Below, one piece after another: positions 47,331-58,524 of a DNA stretch of 64,000 nucleotides. Each line of letters begins with the position of its first letter. Position 1 is the first letter of the stretch. The notes below the pieces were generated by a model, which saw only the letters and a program-made list of their open reading frames with translations, made no database searches and had not been told where the DNA came from. The position numbers and the translations under genes are program-made. The DNA comes from Theobroma cacao (Eukaryota > Streptophyta > Magnoliopsida > Malvales > Malvaceae), in assembly GCF_000208745.1 (NCBI RefSeq), contig NC_030852.1, positions 4,303,321 to 4,367,320 on the forward strand, given 5' to 3'.

Positions 47331-48365
47331 TTAGATGTCCCACCCTGGTTATGGTGAATTTATGAAAAAAACTTGGAACTCTGATGGAACGAACATCGAC
47401 GTTACTTTGAAAGCACTATCGAACTTTTTTAATAAATGGAAGTATGAGGCTTACGGCAATATTCAGAGGAGAAAGAGAAGGATTCTTGCTAGACTAACAG
47501 GAGTTCAATCTTAGCTGGACAAAGGATGCAATGACTACTTGTAGAACTTGGAGGTAGTGTTAGTGGAGAAATGTAATTTAATACTATATCAAGAAGAAGT
47601 TATCTGGCAGCAAAAATTAAAACTAGATTGGTTACAGCATGGTGACGGAAACACCAAGTTCAATCATAGTGTAGTGAAAGGGAGACAATGTAGAAATAAG
47701 TTTTTGGCACTAACAAAAGAAGACAATTCATGGAGCTATGATCAGGTGGAAATATCTAACTTGGTGGTATAATATTACCATGATTTATTCAAAGATGATG
47801 GGATTCATGAGTTACTTCCAATAAGCCAACACTAAAGATTGAACGATAAGAATTCAGTAGAGCTTTCTAAACCTGTATCTCTTGAAGAGGTTAAAAGAGT
47901 AATATTTGGTATGAATCCAAACCAAAGTTCAGGATTTGATGGCTTTTTGCAGCGTTCCTTTAAAAGAACTGGGACACTATTGGATTGGACATAGCTAAGA
48001 TGGTACAAAGTGCTTCTCTCACTGGTTCTTTCCCAATTGAACTAAACCACACCCTGATAACACTAATCCTTAAAGTGGAAAGACTTGAAAAAATTAACTA
48101 GTTTTGACCAATCAGTTTATGCTCAGTAATGTTCAAAACCGTTAGTAAAGTTTTAGTTCACCGCTTAAGACCGTTATTGAATGGTATTATTGGAGTCAAC
48201 CAGTGTAGTTTCATCTCGGGAAGACATGCTATTGACAACATCATTATAGTCCAAGAGGCAATTCACTCAATGAGAATGATGAGGAGGAAAGAAGGGGCCC
48301 TTACAATCAAAATAGACTTGGAAAAGGCATATGATAGGCTGAAATGGAATTTTATCCAAGAAGTA
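47331..48365 (+). pseudogene. LINE reverse transcriptase, N-terminal half, broken
   Basis: Leads in with the usual linker (LDWLQHGDGNTKFNHSVVKG) and reaches the reverse transcriptase with FGMNPNQSSGFDGF, QCSFISGRHAIDNIIIVQEA and KIDLEKAYDRLKWNFIQEV. It stops at 48365, where the Athila-like element inserted; the same domain resumes at 60071. Confidence 0.88.
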
Positions 48366-49299
48366 TGATAACTCTATTACATAGAGTTATCATACAATTT
48401 TGTGGAGCATGAATTGTACTTATTCTTTTAATTTTCAGCATAGTTCTTACCAAATTTTCATACTTTTTAGTAAGAGTTAATTTTTAAGATGTTTAGTGTC
48501 ATGAAGGCAATTTAATCTTCATTTGTGTTACCAAGACTCCCTCAATGCAACCTTTGATCATTTAACTTTTCTTTGATTTTGAAGGAATGGTGGCTGAAAG
48601 TGAAGCTGAAGAATGGACCTCATTAACTCTGCACTTGGTGGCTTAAAGGAGGAGAGCATGGTCGTGGAAGGATCAAAGCTGCAGCAACAAATTGTCCAGG
48701 CAGAAGGATTTTTCCTGCAGTGAGAACCCATTCTCGCTGCAGCGCGAACAGAGCACAAAGAAATAGAAGGATATTCACTGCAGCGAGAATCCAATCTCAC
48801 TATAGCGAAAATGAGGAACTTGTCAACACCATGCCAGATCAACTTTAGCTCGCTGCAGCGAGAATCCAATCTTGTTGCAACGAGAACATATCAGAGAAGA
48901 TGAATATTCTGGGCTCAAGATCCTAGGTCAAGGCTGAATGAGGGGGACTATAAATAGAATTCATTGGCACAGAAAAACAGGAGATTCGAAGGAGACATTT
49001 TTGGCAAGAAGAGCTGCAACAAAACAGAAAAAGAAGGAAGATTCAAGGGGAGGAGATTTTAAAAAGCTGCAAGAAATTATTTTGCTCTCTCTCTCTAGAT
49101 TTGAAGCTTTCTCTCTCTCATTTTAAAAAACTTGTTGCAATCATTAGACCAACTCCTGGAGGTTCGACATCCCACTCATCACTTATTACTTGTCACGACC
49201 GTGTACACTTGCACGAAGTCTTTGCTAATAATTTACATTCAATTTGAGCATATCTACTTATTGCATAGGTAGGATTATTATTATTTTTAGCTAGCAACA
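48366..49299 (+). repeat. 5' LTR of the Athila-like element (934 bp)
   Basis: Begins with a perfect 12-bp inverted repeat (tgataactctat, 3-base loop, atagagttatca; 48366-48392). 48700-48890 holds about six copies or variants of ctcgctgcagcgag. A TATA box, tataaatag, lies at 48949-48957. Near 49130-49138 it lacks about 690 bases present in the 3' LTR (59211-59901). Confidence 0.93.
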
Positions 49300-49304
49300 A
49301 GTTT

Positions 49305-49320
49305 TGGCATCGTTGCTAGG
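49305..49320 (+). other. Primer-binding site (tRNA-Asp type)
   Basis: tggcatcgttgctagg follows the 5' LTR after five bases and matches the Athila-type TGGCGCCGTTGCCGGG, with C-to-T decay. Confidence 0.85.
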
Positions 49321-49421
49321 TAGTTGTTTTCTATTTTTTGTGCTAATATTAATACTAAGCAAGCTAGTCGTAATTCAAGCTTTATTTTTCTTTATTTTTA
49401 GGTGCGTAGAACCCTTATTAT

Positions 49422-50958
49422 ATGAGAAGAGTAAGAAGCTTGGAATGGGTTTTGCGTGATCCGAAGATAGCGGAAACGTTTCAAAGACTACTTAGACAAG
49501 AGACCCAAGATGGTGAACAAGTAGACAATATGGTTGCAAATCAGAGAGAACAAAATGTGCAGCAGCAGGAAGTAGTGGATAATCGATCTTTGAAAGACTA
49601 TGAAGTCCTGTTGGTGCAAGGTCTTCACTTAAGCATTCGGAGGCTAGCAATCCAAGCCAACAATTTCGAGATTAAACCGACCATCATCCAAATGATTCAA
49701 ACCTCAATTCAATTCGGAGGCCTGCCGAACGATGACCCCAACGCGCATATTGCTAATTTCTTGGAGATTTGTGACACCTTCAAGCATAACGGGGTCACCG
49801 ATGACGCGATACGATTGTGACTGTTTCCATTCTCGTTACGGGATAAGGCGAAAGTGTGGTTGAATTCTCTTCCCACCGGGTCCATCACTACATGGGATGA
49901 TCTAGCACAGAAGTTCTTGGCCAAATTCTTTCCTCCAGCAAAGACTATGAAGATGAGAAACGACATCACTTCTTTCACACAGCTGGATTTCAAGTCTTTA
50001 TATGAAGCATGGGAGAGGTATAAGGATTTGCTCTGAAAATGTCCACACCATGGCCTCCCCAAGTGGTTGCAAGTGCAGACCTTCTATAATGGCCTGCTAA
50101 ACCCGATTCGAACCACCATTGATGCAGCAGCTGGAGGTGCTCTCATGGCAAAGTCGATTGATGACGCATATGACCTCTTAGAGGAGATGGCCTCCAACAA
50201 CTATCAATGGCATTCCAAAGAGGGTAGTTGGAGTTCACGAGCTTGATGCCATTAATGCATTGACAGCACAAATAGCTGCTCTCACGAAGAAAATTGATGT
50301 TTGTGGAGTCCATTTATTTCTTGTGAATATTGTGGGGATGGGCATCCTTGCTGATCATAGTCCAATGAGTGCTGAATCAGTGCAATATGTTGGTAACAAG
50401 CAGCAGAATTTCCCACAGCAAAACAACCCGTATGCAAATACTTACAACCCCGGGTGGAGAAACCACCCAAATTTTTCTTGGGGCGGCCAATAGGGATCTT
50501 CATCATCTCCGCGCCCACCCTTTCCCCCAGATTTTCCACAGCAGCCTAGACCTCTAGTGTAGGAAAAGAAGCCTCCCATGGAGGATTTACTCATGCAGTA
50601 TATGGCAAAGATCGATGCCCTTATTCACAGTTAAACAACCTCATTGAAAAATCTAGAGACTCAAGTGGGGCAGTTAGCTAATGCTGTCAATGCTAGGCCT
50701 CAAGGAACATTACCTAGTGACACAGAGCCAAATCCGAGAAGAGAAGGAAAAGAGCATGTGAAGGCCATCACTCTTAGGAGTTGAAAAGTATTGGCTGGCA
50801 GTAGTACTAAACAAGAGAAGCTTCAAGAGGAGCTAATTGGGAATGATACAACAGCTGAAAGTTTTGACCAACAAGAGCAAGTCAAGGATACTCAACTCAC
50901 AAACCCACCGCCACCTCCATTTCCTCAACACCTCCAAAAGCAAAAATTAAATGCTTAA
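49422..50958 (+). pseudogene. Athila-like gag, broken
   Basis: The ATG at 49422 opens MRRVRSLEWVLRD. The core is clear: FEIKPTIIQMIQTSIQFGGL, PNAHIANFLEICDTFKHNGV, then after a stop at 49818 LRDKAKVWLNSLPTGSITTW and FLAKFFPPAKTMKMRNDI (49854-50036). A frameshift near 50220 leads to NPYANTYNPGWRNHPNFSWG, the characteristic Athila gag C-terminus, followed by a proline-rich stretch and LKNLETQVGQLANAVNARPQ. No C-x2-C knuckle is evident, which is usual for Athila. Stops near 49818, 50034, 50491, 50560, 50632 and 50783 disable it. Confidence 0.88.
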
Positions 50959-52000
50959 TTTCAAAAATTTTTGAAAGTGTTCAAAAAACTACACATCAAT
51001 ATACCATTTGCTGAAGCATTGGAGCATATGCCCTCATATGTCAAGTTTTTAAAGGATATTTTGACAAAAAAAAGAAGACTTGGCAAGTATGAAACTGTGG
51101 CATTAATCGAGAAGTGTAGCGCCATAATTCAGAACAAATTGCCACCGAAGCTCAAAGATCCAAGAAGTTTCACGATACCTTGCACTATTGGGACACTGTT
51201 CTTTGCTAAGGCTTTAAGTGATTTAGGGGCCAGCATAAATTTAATGCCTTTGTCAATCTATCGAAAGTTAGGATTGGGGGAAATCAAGCCAACTACAATG
51301 ACACTACAGCTAGCTGATCGTTCTCTCACTTATCCACGGGGGATTGTGGAGGATGTGTTAGTCAAGGTGGACAAATTCATTTTCCTAGTGAATTTCATTG
51401 TTCTGGACATGGAAAAGGATCGAGAGGTACCAATCATACTTGGGAGACTCTTTTTTCACACTGCAAGAGCTCTTATTGATGTAAAGAAAAAGGATCTTAC
51501 CTTGAGAGTTCAAGATCAGGAGGTAACATTTAATATCCTTCGAACTTTAAAGTTTCCCAATGACCATGATGAATGCTTTGCTGTAAGTGTAGTCAATAAT
51601 GTCACCTATGAAGTATTTGAGGAAAGTTACCCCTAAGACCTTTTAGAAGCATTTATAGTGGCTAGTTCCAAGAGGGAGGATGATGATTTTGTTGAATGTG
51701 TGAAATTATTGAATGCATCTTCTCGAGTGTTGAGGGCACCGTTTGAAGCTTTAGATTTCTCTGCTTCATCATCACCAACAAAACCATCCATTGAAGAACC
51801 TCTCATGTTGGACTTTAAGCCATTACCTTCACATTTGAGGTATGCATTCCTTGGTAATTCAGCTATTCTTCCTGTTATTGTCTCTTCTGCATTTACTAAC
51901 CTACAGGAAGAGAAACTCTTGAGGGTATTAGGGAGCACAGAAAAGCTATAGGATGGACTATTGCAGACATTAAAGGGATTAGCCCTTCCATTTGCATGCA
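50959..52000 (+). pseudogene. Athila-like protease region, broken
   Basis: The 221-codon open stretch 50971-51636 reads FLKDILTKKRRLGKYETVAL, then KALSDLGASINLMPLSIYRK (the protease active site as DLGASI, about 51212-51270), DVLVKVDKFIFLVNFIVLDM and PIILGRLFFHTARALIDV. The following stretch to about 51950 is the linker toward reverse transcriptase (LMLDFKPLPSHLRYAFLG). A stop at 51634 and another at 51949 break it. Confidence 0.85.
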
Positions 52001-54679
52001 TAAAATCCTTTTGGAGGAAGATCACCATACTTCCATTGAGCATCAAAGAAGACTTAATCCTATTATGAAGGAGGTGGTAAAGAAGGAAATCATCAAATGG
52101 TTGAATGTTGGGATCATCTACCCCATCTTTGACAGCTCATGGGTAAGCCCAATTCAATGCGTCCCTAAAAAGGGTGGAATGACTGTGATCCCCAATTTGA
52201 ATAATGAACTGATTCCCACGAGGACGGTAACCGGATGGCGAGCATGTATGGATTACAGAAAGCTCATCCCTTTATTGATCAAATGTTAGACCGTTTGGCT
52301 GGTAAGGAATTTTACTGCTTTTTAGATGGTTACTCAGGGTATAACCAGACTGCTATTGCCCCTAATGACCAAGAAAAGACTACTTTTACTTGTCCTTATG
52401 GCATTTTTACCTTTAGGAGAATGCCTTTTGGTTTGTGTAATGCTCCAACAACTTTCCAAAGATGCATGATGTCTATATTTTTCGATATGGTTGAAAAATG
52501 TCTTGAATTGTTCATGGATGATTTTTTTGTGTTTGGTACTAACTTTGATGACTGTCTTTTGAACCTAGCTAAGGTCCTTCAATGGTGTGAAGAGACCAAT
52601 TTAGTGCTAAATTAGGAAAAATGCCATTTCATGGTGGAAGAAGGCATTGTGTTGGGACACAAGGTCTCGAGCAGAGGCTTGGAGGTTGACAAAGCCAAAA
52701 TTGAGGCAATTGAGAAGCTTCCACCACCAACTTCAGTGAAAGGTATTAGGAGTTTTTTGGGTCATGCTGGTTTCTATAGGAGGTTCATTAAAGACTTCTC
52801 AAAAATTTCCAAACCTTTGTGCAATTTGTTAGAGAAAGATGTCCCATTTAAATTTGATGATGCATGTCAAGCTGCATTTGTAGAATTGAAAAAGAAATTA
52901 GTATCTGCTCCTATAATTGTAGCTCCAGATTGGAGTCTTCCTTTTAAGTTGATGTGTGATGCTAGTGACTACGCTGTAGGAGCAGTACTAGGCCAAAGAA
53001 AATCTAGAATTTTTCATTCTATTTATTATGCAAGCAAAACTTTAACTGAAACTCAAACGCACTACACCACCACTGAAAAAGAATTGTTAGTTGTAGTTTT
53101 TGCATTTGATAAGTTTCATTCTTATTTGGTTGGCACTAAGGTCATTGTGTATACTGATCATTCTGTAATTAAGTATTTGATTGCCAAAAAAGATGCCAAG
53201 CCAAGGTTGATTAAGTGGATCCTGCTGCTACAAGAGTTTGATTTAGAGATCCGTGATAAAAAGGGAACAGAAAATCAAGTAGCAGACCACTTATCGAGAT
53301 TGGAGCCCAAACATCAAGGTAAGGAGGAAACCGTCATCAAGGAGACCTTCCCGAATGAGTAAATCATACAAGTGAGTAAGAGCTCAACCCCTTGGTATGC
53401 TGACTTTGTGAATTATCTGGTGAGCAATATCATTCCCTCTAATTTAAATTTTCAATAGAAAAAGAAGTTTTTGCATGATGTTAAATCCTATGTGTGGGAT
53501 GAACCTTTCTTGTTTAAGCAATGTAATGATCAAATTCTTAGAAAGTGTGTTCCAGAAGAAGAAATTCAAAGCGTGCTTCATCATTGCCATTCTTCAGATT
53601 ATGGAAGGCATTTTGGAGGAACAAGGACTACTGCCAAAGTTCTCCAATCAGGTTTGTATTGGCCTACTTTGTTTAGAGATGCTTATAAGTTTGCTATGCA
53701 ATGTGACAGATGCCAAAGAGTGGGTAACATCTCCAGGCGACAAGAAATGCCCTTCAACAACATGCTGGAGGTAGAAATCTTTGACTGGTGGGGCATCGAC
53801 TTCATGGGGCCATTTATCGCTTCATTTAATAGTAGATACATCTTGCTTGCTGTAGACTATGTCTCCAAGTGGGTGGAAGCAGCAACATTTCCACACAATG
53901 ATGCAAAGGTGGTACTGAAGTTCATCAAGAGGAATATTTTCAAGCGATTTGGCACTCCAAAGGTAGTCATTAGTGACGAGGGAAGTCATTTTTGCAACAA
54001 GCATGTCAATGCACTTTTTGCAAAGTATGGAGTCAAGCACAAAGTCGCAACTGCTTACCATCCGCAAACCAGTGGGCAAGCTGAAGTGTCCAATAGAGAA
54101 ATCAAGAGAATTTTGGAGAAAACGGTTTGTCCTTCAAGAAAGGATTGGGCAAGAAGATTGGATGATGCATTGTGGGCATAAAGGATTGCTTACAAGACAC
54201 CAATTGGCATGTCTCCATACAAGTTAGTCTTTGGAAAAACATGTCATCTATCGGTGGAACTTTAGCATAAGGCATATTAGGCCGTGAAGAAGTTAAATTT
54301 GGATTTACAAGCAGCTAGGGAGAAGAGGTTGCTGTAATTGAATGAGCTCGATGAGTTTCGCCTTTAAGCTTATGAGAATGCCAAGTTGTATAAAGAGAAA
54401 ACCAAGCAATGGCATGATAGGAAGATAGTAGAACGAAGCTTTGAGCCCGGGCAAATGGTGCTGTTGTTCAATTCTCACTTGAAACTATTCTCGAGAAAGC
54501 TAAAGTCGAGGTGGTCAGGGCCATTTGTTGTTTCGAAAATTTCTCCACATGGTGCTGTGGAAGTGCTAGACAGCAAGACAAATGCAACATTCAAGGTTAA
54601 TGGACAGTGTTTGAAGCACTATTTTGGAGGGGACGTTGATCATCAACGCTCATCAATCCACTTAGGCGACCCTCACTAA
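52001..54679 (+). pseudogene. Athila-like reverse transcriptase, RNase H and integrase, broken
   Basis: Reverse transcriptase starts with DHHTSIEHQRRLNPIMKEVV and TGWRACMDYRKL. About 11 codons that the family normally has are missing at ~52262, with a frameshift, just before FIDQMLDRLAG. Then come YCFLDGYSGYNQTAIAP, MPFGLCNAPTTFQRCMMS and the catalytic FMDDFFVFG (about 52510). RNase [41 protein letters not shown] and [10 protein letters not shown]. Integrase: [14 protein letters not shown] and CDRCQRVG (zinc site), [24 protein letters not shown] and [16 protein letters not shown] carrying D, D and E. The C-terminal part (54386-54679) has RWSGPFVVSKISPHGAVEV. The longest open pieces are 52631-53362 and 53471-54181. 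Stops near 52613, 53360, 53457 and 54179 disable it. Confidence 0.92.
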
Positions 54680-54990
54680 GCACTCGAAAAGTCCAACTAA
54701 AGACTTTAAAGCATGCGCTTCTTGGGAGGTAACCCAAGTTCCTTATTCCTTAATCTCTTGTTTTAAAATTTAATCATTTGGTTGTTGAATGCTTACATTT
54801 TTATCTTTTTCCATTTTTACCCCTTAGTCTTCTTTCTTCCATTTTACTTTGATATTACCATTTTTGATCTCATTTACCTATCAATTTTACACTTAGCATT
54901 ATAGTTTTAACTTTGTTGTTTTTAAAATTTTGTTTGACAGGAAGAAGGGGGTCATTGCATAGAAATTAAGGTAGAAAAAAAGTTGAGAAA
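54680..54990 (+). other. T-rich spacer after Athila-like pol
   Basis: Contains cttcttgggaggtaaccca shortly after the pol end, a phrase often seen after Athila pol, and then T-rich sequence. No ORF is supported. Confidence 0.4.
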
Positions 54991-54994
54991 TAGA

Positions 54995-55485
54995 AAGTTT
55001 CTTGCTACAGCGAGAACCTAATCTCGTTGCAGCGAGAACAATGGCAGAAAAAGGGAGAGAAACAGAAAGATTTTTGCTACAACCAGAATCAAACTCGTTG
55101 CAGCTAAATTGTGACTCAAATTCCAGAAGGTTTTTTGCTGCAGCAAGACTTCAAATTCGCTACAGTGAGTCTAAACCCCCATTTCCAAAAAGTTTCTCCC
55201 TGCAGCGAGCTAAAGCGAGATTTGGGCCCATTTTCCAAAAAGTTTCTCGCTACAACGAGAAGCCAAGCTCACTGCAGCGAGATTTGGTTTGTGCTGCATC
55301 TTTTTCTAAAAACTTTCTTGCTGCAGTGAGAACTCTAGCTCGTTGCAGCGAGATTGCACCCCCATTTTCCAGAGACTTTTTCGCTGCAGCGAGGTCCCAA
55401 GCTCGCTGCAGCGAAATATTTTTCTCCTGACCGTTGCAATTCTCACTGCAGAAAGAATGGGGTTCTCACTGCAGCGAGATGTTCG
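54995..55485 (+). repeat. Array of ctcgctgcagcgag-type palindromes
   Basis: About a dozen copies or near copies of ctcgctgcagcgag occur at irregular 25-55-base spacing. Examples are ctcgttgcagcgag near 55014 and 55339, ttcgctgcagcgag near 55380 and ctcactgcagcgag near 55269 and 55465. The same motif occurs in both LTRs (about 48700-48890 and 58870-59000). Open frames over this region (55002-55430 and others) are products of the repeat, not genes. Confidence 0.88.
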
Positions 55486-55496
55486 GCCTAACCCAC

Positions 55497-55704
55497 TATA
55501 AAAGGCCCCATTGTTCCCCTTTCTTCCATTTTCTCCCAAATTTTTAGCCCTAACCTAATTCCTCCCGATTCTCTCTCTCTCAACTTCAAACCTCCCACTC
55601 ACCCACTGCCCAAATCCTCACAAAACACCAAATTCTTGTCCCCAACTCTGAATTTTTGAAGTTTTAGGCAAGGTTTTTCATCAAAACTCACGGTTTGGGT
55701 AAGT
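55497..55704 (+). promoter_or_regulatory. Candidate internal promoter and leader for the third ORF
   Basis: A strong TATA box, tataaaagg (55497-55505), lies about 17 bases after the last palindrome. A pyrimidine-rich, leader-like sequence follows (agccctaacctaattcctcc, ctctctctctc) up to a consensus splice donor, gtaagt, at 55699-55704. The third ORF starts at 56139. The order palindromes, TATA, leader copies that in the LTR. No clear splice acceptor was found before 56139. Confidence 0.42.
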
Positions 55705-56138
55705 TTTTGCCTACATTATTCAATTTGGAAGAAATTGCTTGTGTGGAATTGCTGGTGATTGATTTCTATTGGATTTGGATTAACTTTAGGAGTTGTGGTA
55801 CAATTGGTAAGAGTTGATAGAGTTTTAGTGATACGATTGGTTAATTTTGAGGTTTGTTAATTGGGAATTCTATCATTTGAGGTTTGTTGATTGTGATTGG
55901 TTAATTTCAATGTGCTGCACAATTTTTGGTTGTAAGGCTATTGAATTAGTTGAATTAGTGAGACTCTAAGGCTATTGGAAGGGGATTTTCATTGAGTTTT
56001 TGATTGGTGAGATTTAGTTTAGATTATTTGAGGTCGGTGAATTAGGAGTTCAATTGTGATAAACAATTTGTGATTAGTAGGTGTTGTTAGTGACAATTGT
56101 AAATAGGGCATTGTGAATTTGAGAGTTTGAAGGAAATT

Positions 56139-57152
56139 ATGACACCCAAAAGAGTTAGGACAGGTAGTGCGGGATTTGACAAAACAAAGTTTGTGTCTGC
56201 AGAGGCTTTACACCGACACACGCAATCGTTGCTGCATAAATTCCCGATTCCAGAGAGAGGGATTGACCTGCCTCCAATTACGTATAATTTCATTTCAGAT
56301 ATAGTGAGGGAAAGACAATGGCGCACTTTTTGTGCACAACCTAAGGCAAATGTCATTCCTGTAGTTAGGGAATTCTATGCCAATGTGGTAGAGCATGAAG
56401 GTGGAATGGCATTCTATAGAGGGAAAAGAGTTCCTTTTGATAGCCAAACAATCAATCGGTTCTACAACACCCTTGACATAGGAAATGATGAGTATACTCA
56501 ATATATTGGTGGGGAGGTGGACCTAGAGGAGGTTATTAGTTTGCTAGGAAACCTCGGGACAACATGGAAACTGGCTAGGGGGGTTTTGACAACATTCAAG
56601 GCTAGTGCACTGAAGAACAAATACAAGGTTTGGCACCACTTTGTCTCAGCCAAGTTGTTACTGAACAAACTTACAAGTGAGGTGACCAAGGACCGGGCAG
56701 TCTTGATCTATGCCATCCTCTTAGGTAAATCCTTGAACATTGGTGAATTAATTTTCTCTAACATTCTTCGTACTGCTGGTTCAGCTAGGGATGGTATTTG
56801 GTACACGTCACTCATCACTGCTTTGTGTAAACAAGCGGGTGTCCAATGGAGCTCCTACGAGGAAATTATGCACCCAAAAGCCCCATTAGACAGTGGGATT
56901 GTGCAGAGGATGTAGCATTCACAATCTCAAGCTGTCGGTGCTAGTTCATCAGCTCCGCCAAGGCTTGCATTGCGTAGCAGACCAATGACACTGCTTCAAC
57001 GAATCAACCGCTTGGAGCGAACAGTGCGAAATATGGAGCAGATGTTACGAGCTATGGTAGAGCACATGGGCATAGAGATGTCTAATTTCCCTCAACCAAC
57101 AGAGGAGACAACCGATGAGGAGAACGAGGAGGAGGACAATGACTCATTTTGA
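56139..57152 (+). pseudogene. Third ORF of the Athila-like element (env-like position), nearly intact
   Basis: The ATG at 56139 gives MTPKRVRTGSAGFDKTKF. One TAG at 56913 interrupts about 337 codons, with GIVQRM before and HSQSQAVGASSSAPPRL after it. Recognisable blocks are RQWRTFCAQPKANVIPVVRE, FYANVVEHEGGMAFYRGK, RVPFDSQTINRFYNT and YKVWHHFVSAKLLLNKLTSE, matching the putative plant transposon protein domain of post-pol ORFs in Athila and related elements. The tail holds a leucine-heptad-like helix (LLQRINRLERTVRNMEQMLR) and an acidic end. I see no signal peptide, membrane helix or glycoprotein-like features, so the old label 'env-like' is positional only. It is the least damaged ORF of the element. 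Function unknown. Confidence 0.7.
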
Positions 57153-58524
57153 AGGGGAGTACTCTTTCTTATACTTTATTTAACATTGAGGACAATGTTA
57201 GATTTAAGTTAGGGGGAGAGTTTTAAAATTTCTTTATTTTAGAGGTCTTTGTTTTTAGAATTTTAAAACTTTGTTTTTAAATTGTTGGTTTCTTTTTAAG
57301 TACAAGTCAGTTTTTCAAAATTCTGCAAATGTGGATTTAATGGTTCATTGCATCAATAACTTAGATTTACTCGTCCGATGAAGAAAATTAGTTACCTTTT
57401 AGTCTATTGCTCATAGTGATTATGAATATGGTTTGAGTGTTTTGTTGAGCTTGAATGCTAAGCATCATTGTAGGTTATGTTTGCTCATCTTTTGGTGCAC
57501 TAGTTTCTTGCTTTAACTAATCGTGATCACTTAGAGAATGTTTATGTGAATGTGAGGGTGTCTATAAATCATGAGTTTTAGAATTTGTTTTAGTTTCTCT
57601 CGAGGCGAAATCTTAGGCTAAACCTAGTTAAGGAGATGACTTAGGCCATTGTTGGACCGATTGAGCTTTTCAAGCCTACCAATTACAATTATATCCCTAG
57701 TCACCCTTGTTTGAGCCAAAATTTTTCCTTTCTTTCGTCACACTCAGTAAAAAGCCTTAACTTGTAAATGAAATCCCCACTCTTAACATCCATCACTCTT
57801 AAGCACATAGATCAATTCTAGGAGATGTTGTGAGGGTAGACATGATGAAAAAGGGTAAATAAGTGGGGTCACCAACTCACTTATTCTAAAAAAAAAAAAA
57901 CCACCCCATTACTTACCACTAAATGACATAAGTTTGGGGGTGCATACTCAAATACAAAAAAAAAAAAAGAGAAGAAAGAGTGTGTTTGATGAATTTAGAG
58001 GATGATGAATTGAAGAAAAAAGGTAGTGATTGGGAGAAGTGAGAGGTAAGGCTTGTCAGAAATCTTAGAATAATCATGTGCTTAGGGCGAGTTGAGCTAC
58101 AATTGATCCTTTATCATACCTTAACCCGAGCCACTCATTACAAGCTAGAAAAGTCCTAAGGATCTTTGACTGCGTGTTAGCCTTCATTAATGGAGAGAAA
58201 AACGAAGAGCAAGCTTATGAAACTCTTGACAATTTAAATTCTTGCATGAGTATAAAATAATCTGAGTGACATGATATGTATTGCAAGAAATTTTACACAC
58301 ACTCACAGGAAACCAACTGAAAATGAGCTTGCAATTTTGTTGATGCATGCACTTGAACAATAATTGTGATTTGCTGTGTGCTTGGAACATTAGGTAACTT
58401 ACGAGGAGTTAAAAGTGATCTTTGTGTTGGTGCAATGAATTCATCGTCTAGGATTTTAGTTTTAAGTTTCTCGGATTATTTTAAGTTTTGCTCGAGGACT
58501 AGCAAAAGAGTAAGTTTGGGGGTG
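57153..58524 (+). other. 3' non-coding interior of the Athila-like element with repeated polypurine-like tracts
   Basis: Includes the inverted repeat aacattg...caatgtt (57182-57199) followed by aagttagggggagag (57206-57220). The 13-mer aagtttgggggtg occurs at 57930-57942 and again at 58512-58524, where it forms the polypurine tract directly before the 3' LTR. No gene is seen. Confidence 0.7.

Noticed and set aside
55002..55430. Plus-strand 142-codon frame and overlapping frames
   Set aside because: The peptide repeat (FAAAR/SLQR) simply translates the ctcgctgcagcgag palindrome array.
54995..55485. CRISPR-like array from regularly repeated palindromes
   Set aside because: Spacing is irregular, repeats vary, the motif also lies in the LTRs, and the DNA is a plant retrotransposon.
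56139..57152. True envelope protein gene
   Set aside because: No signal peptide, transmembrane helix or glycoprotein-type features; the label rests only on position after pol.
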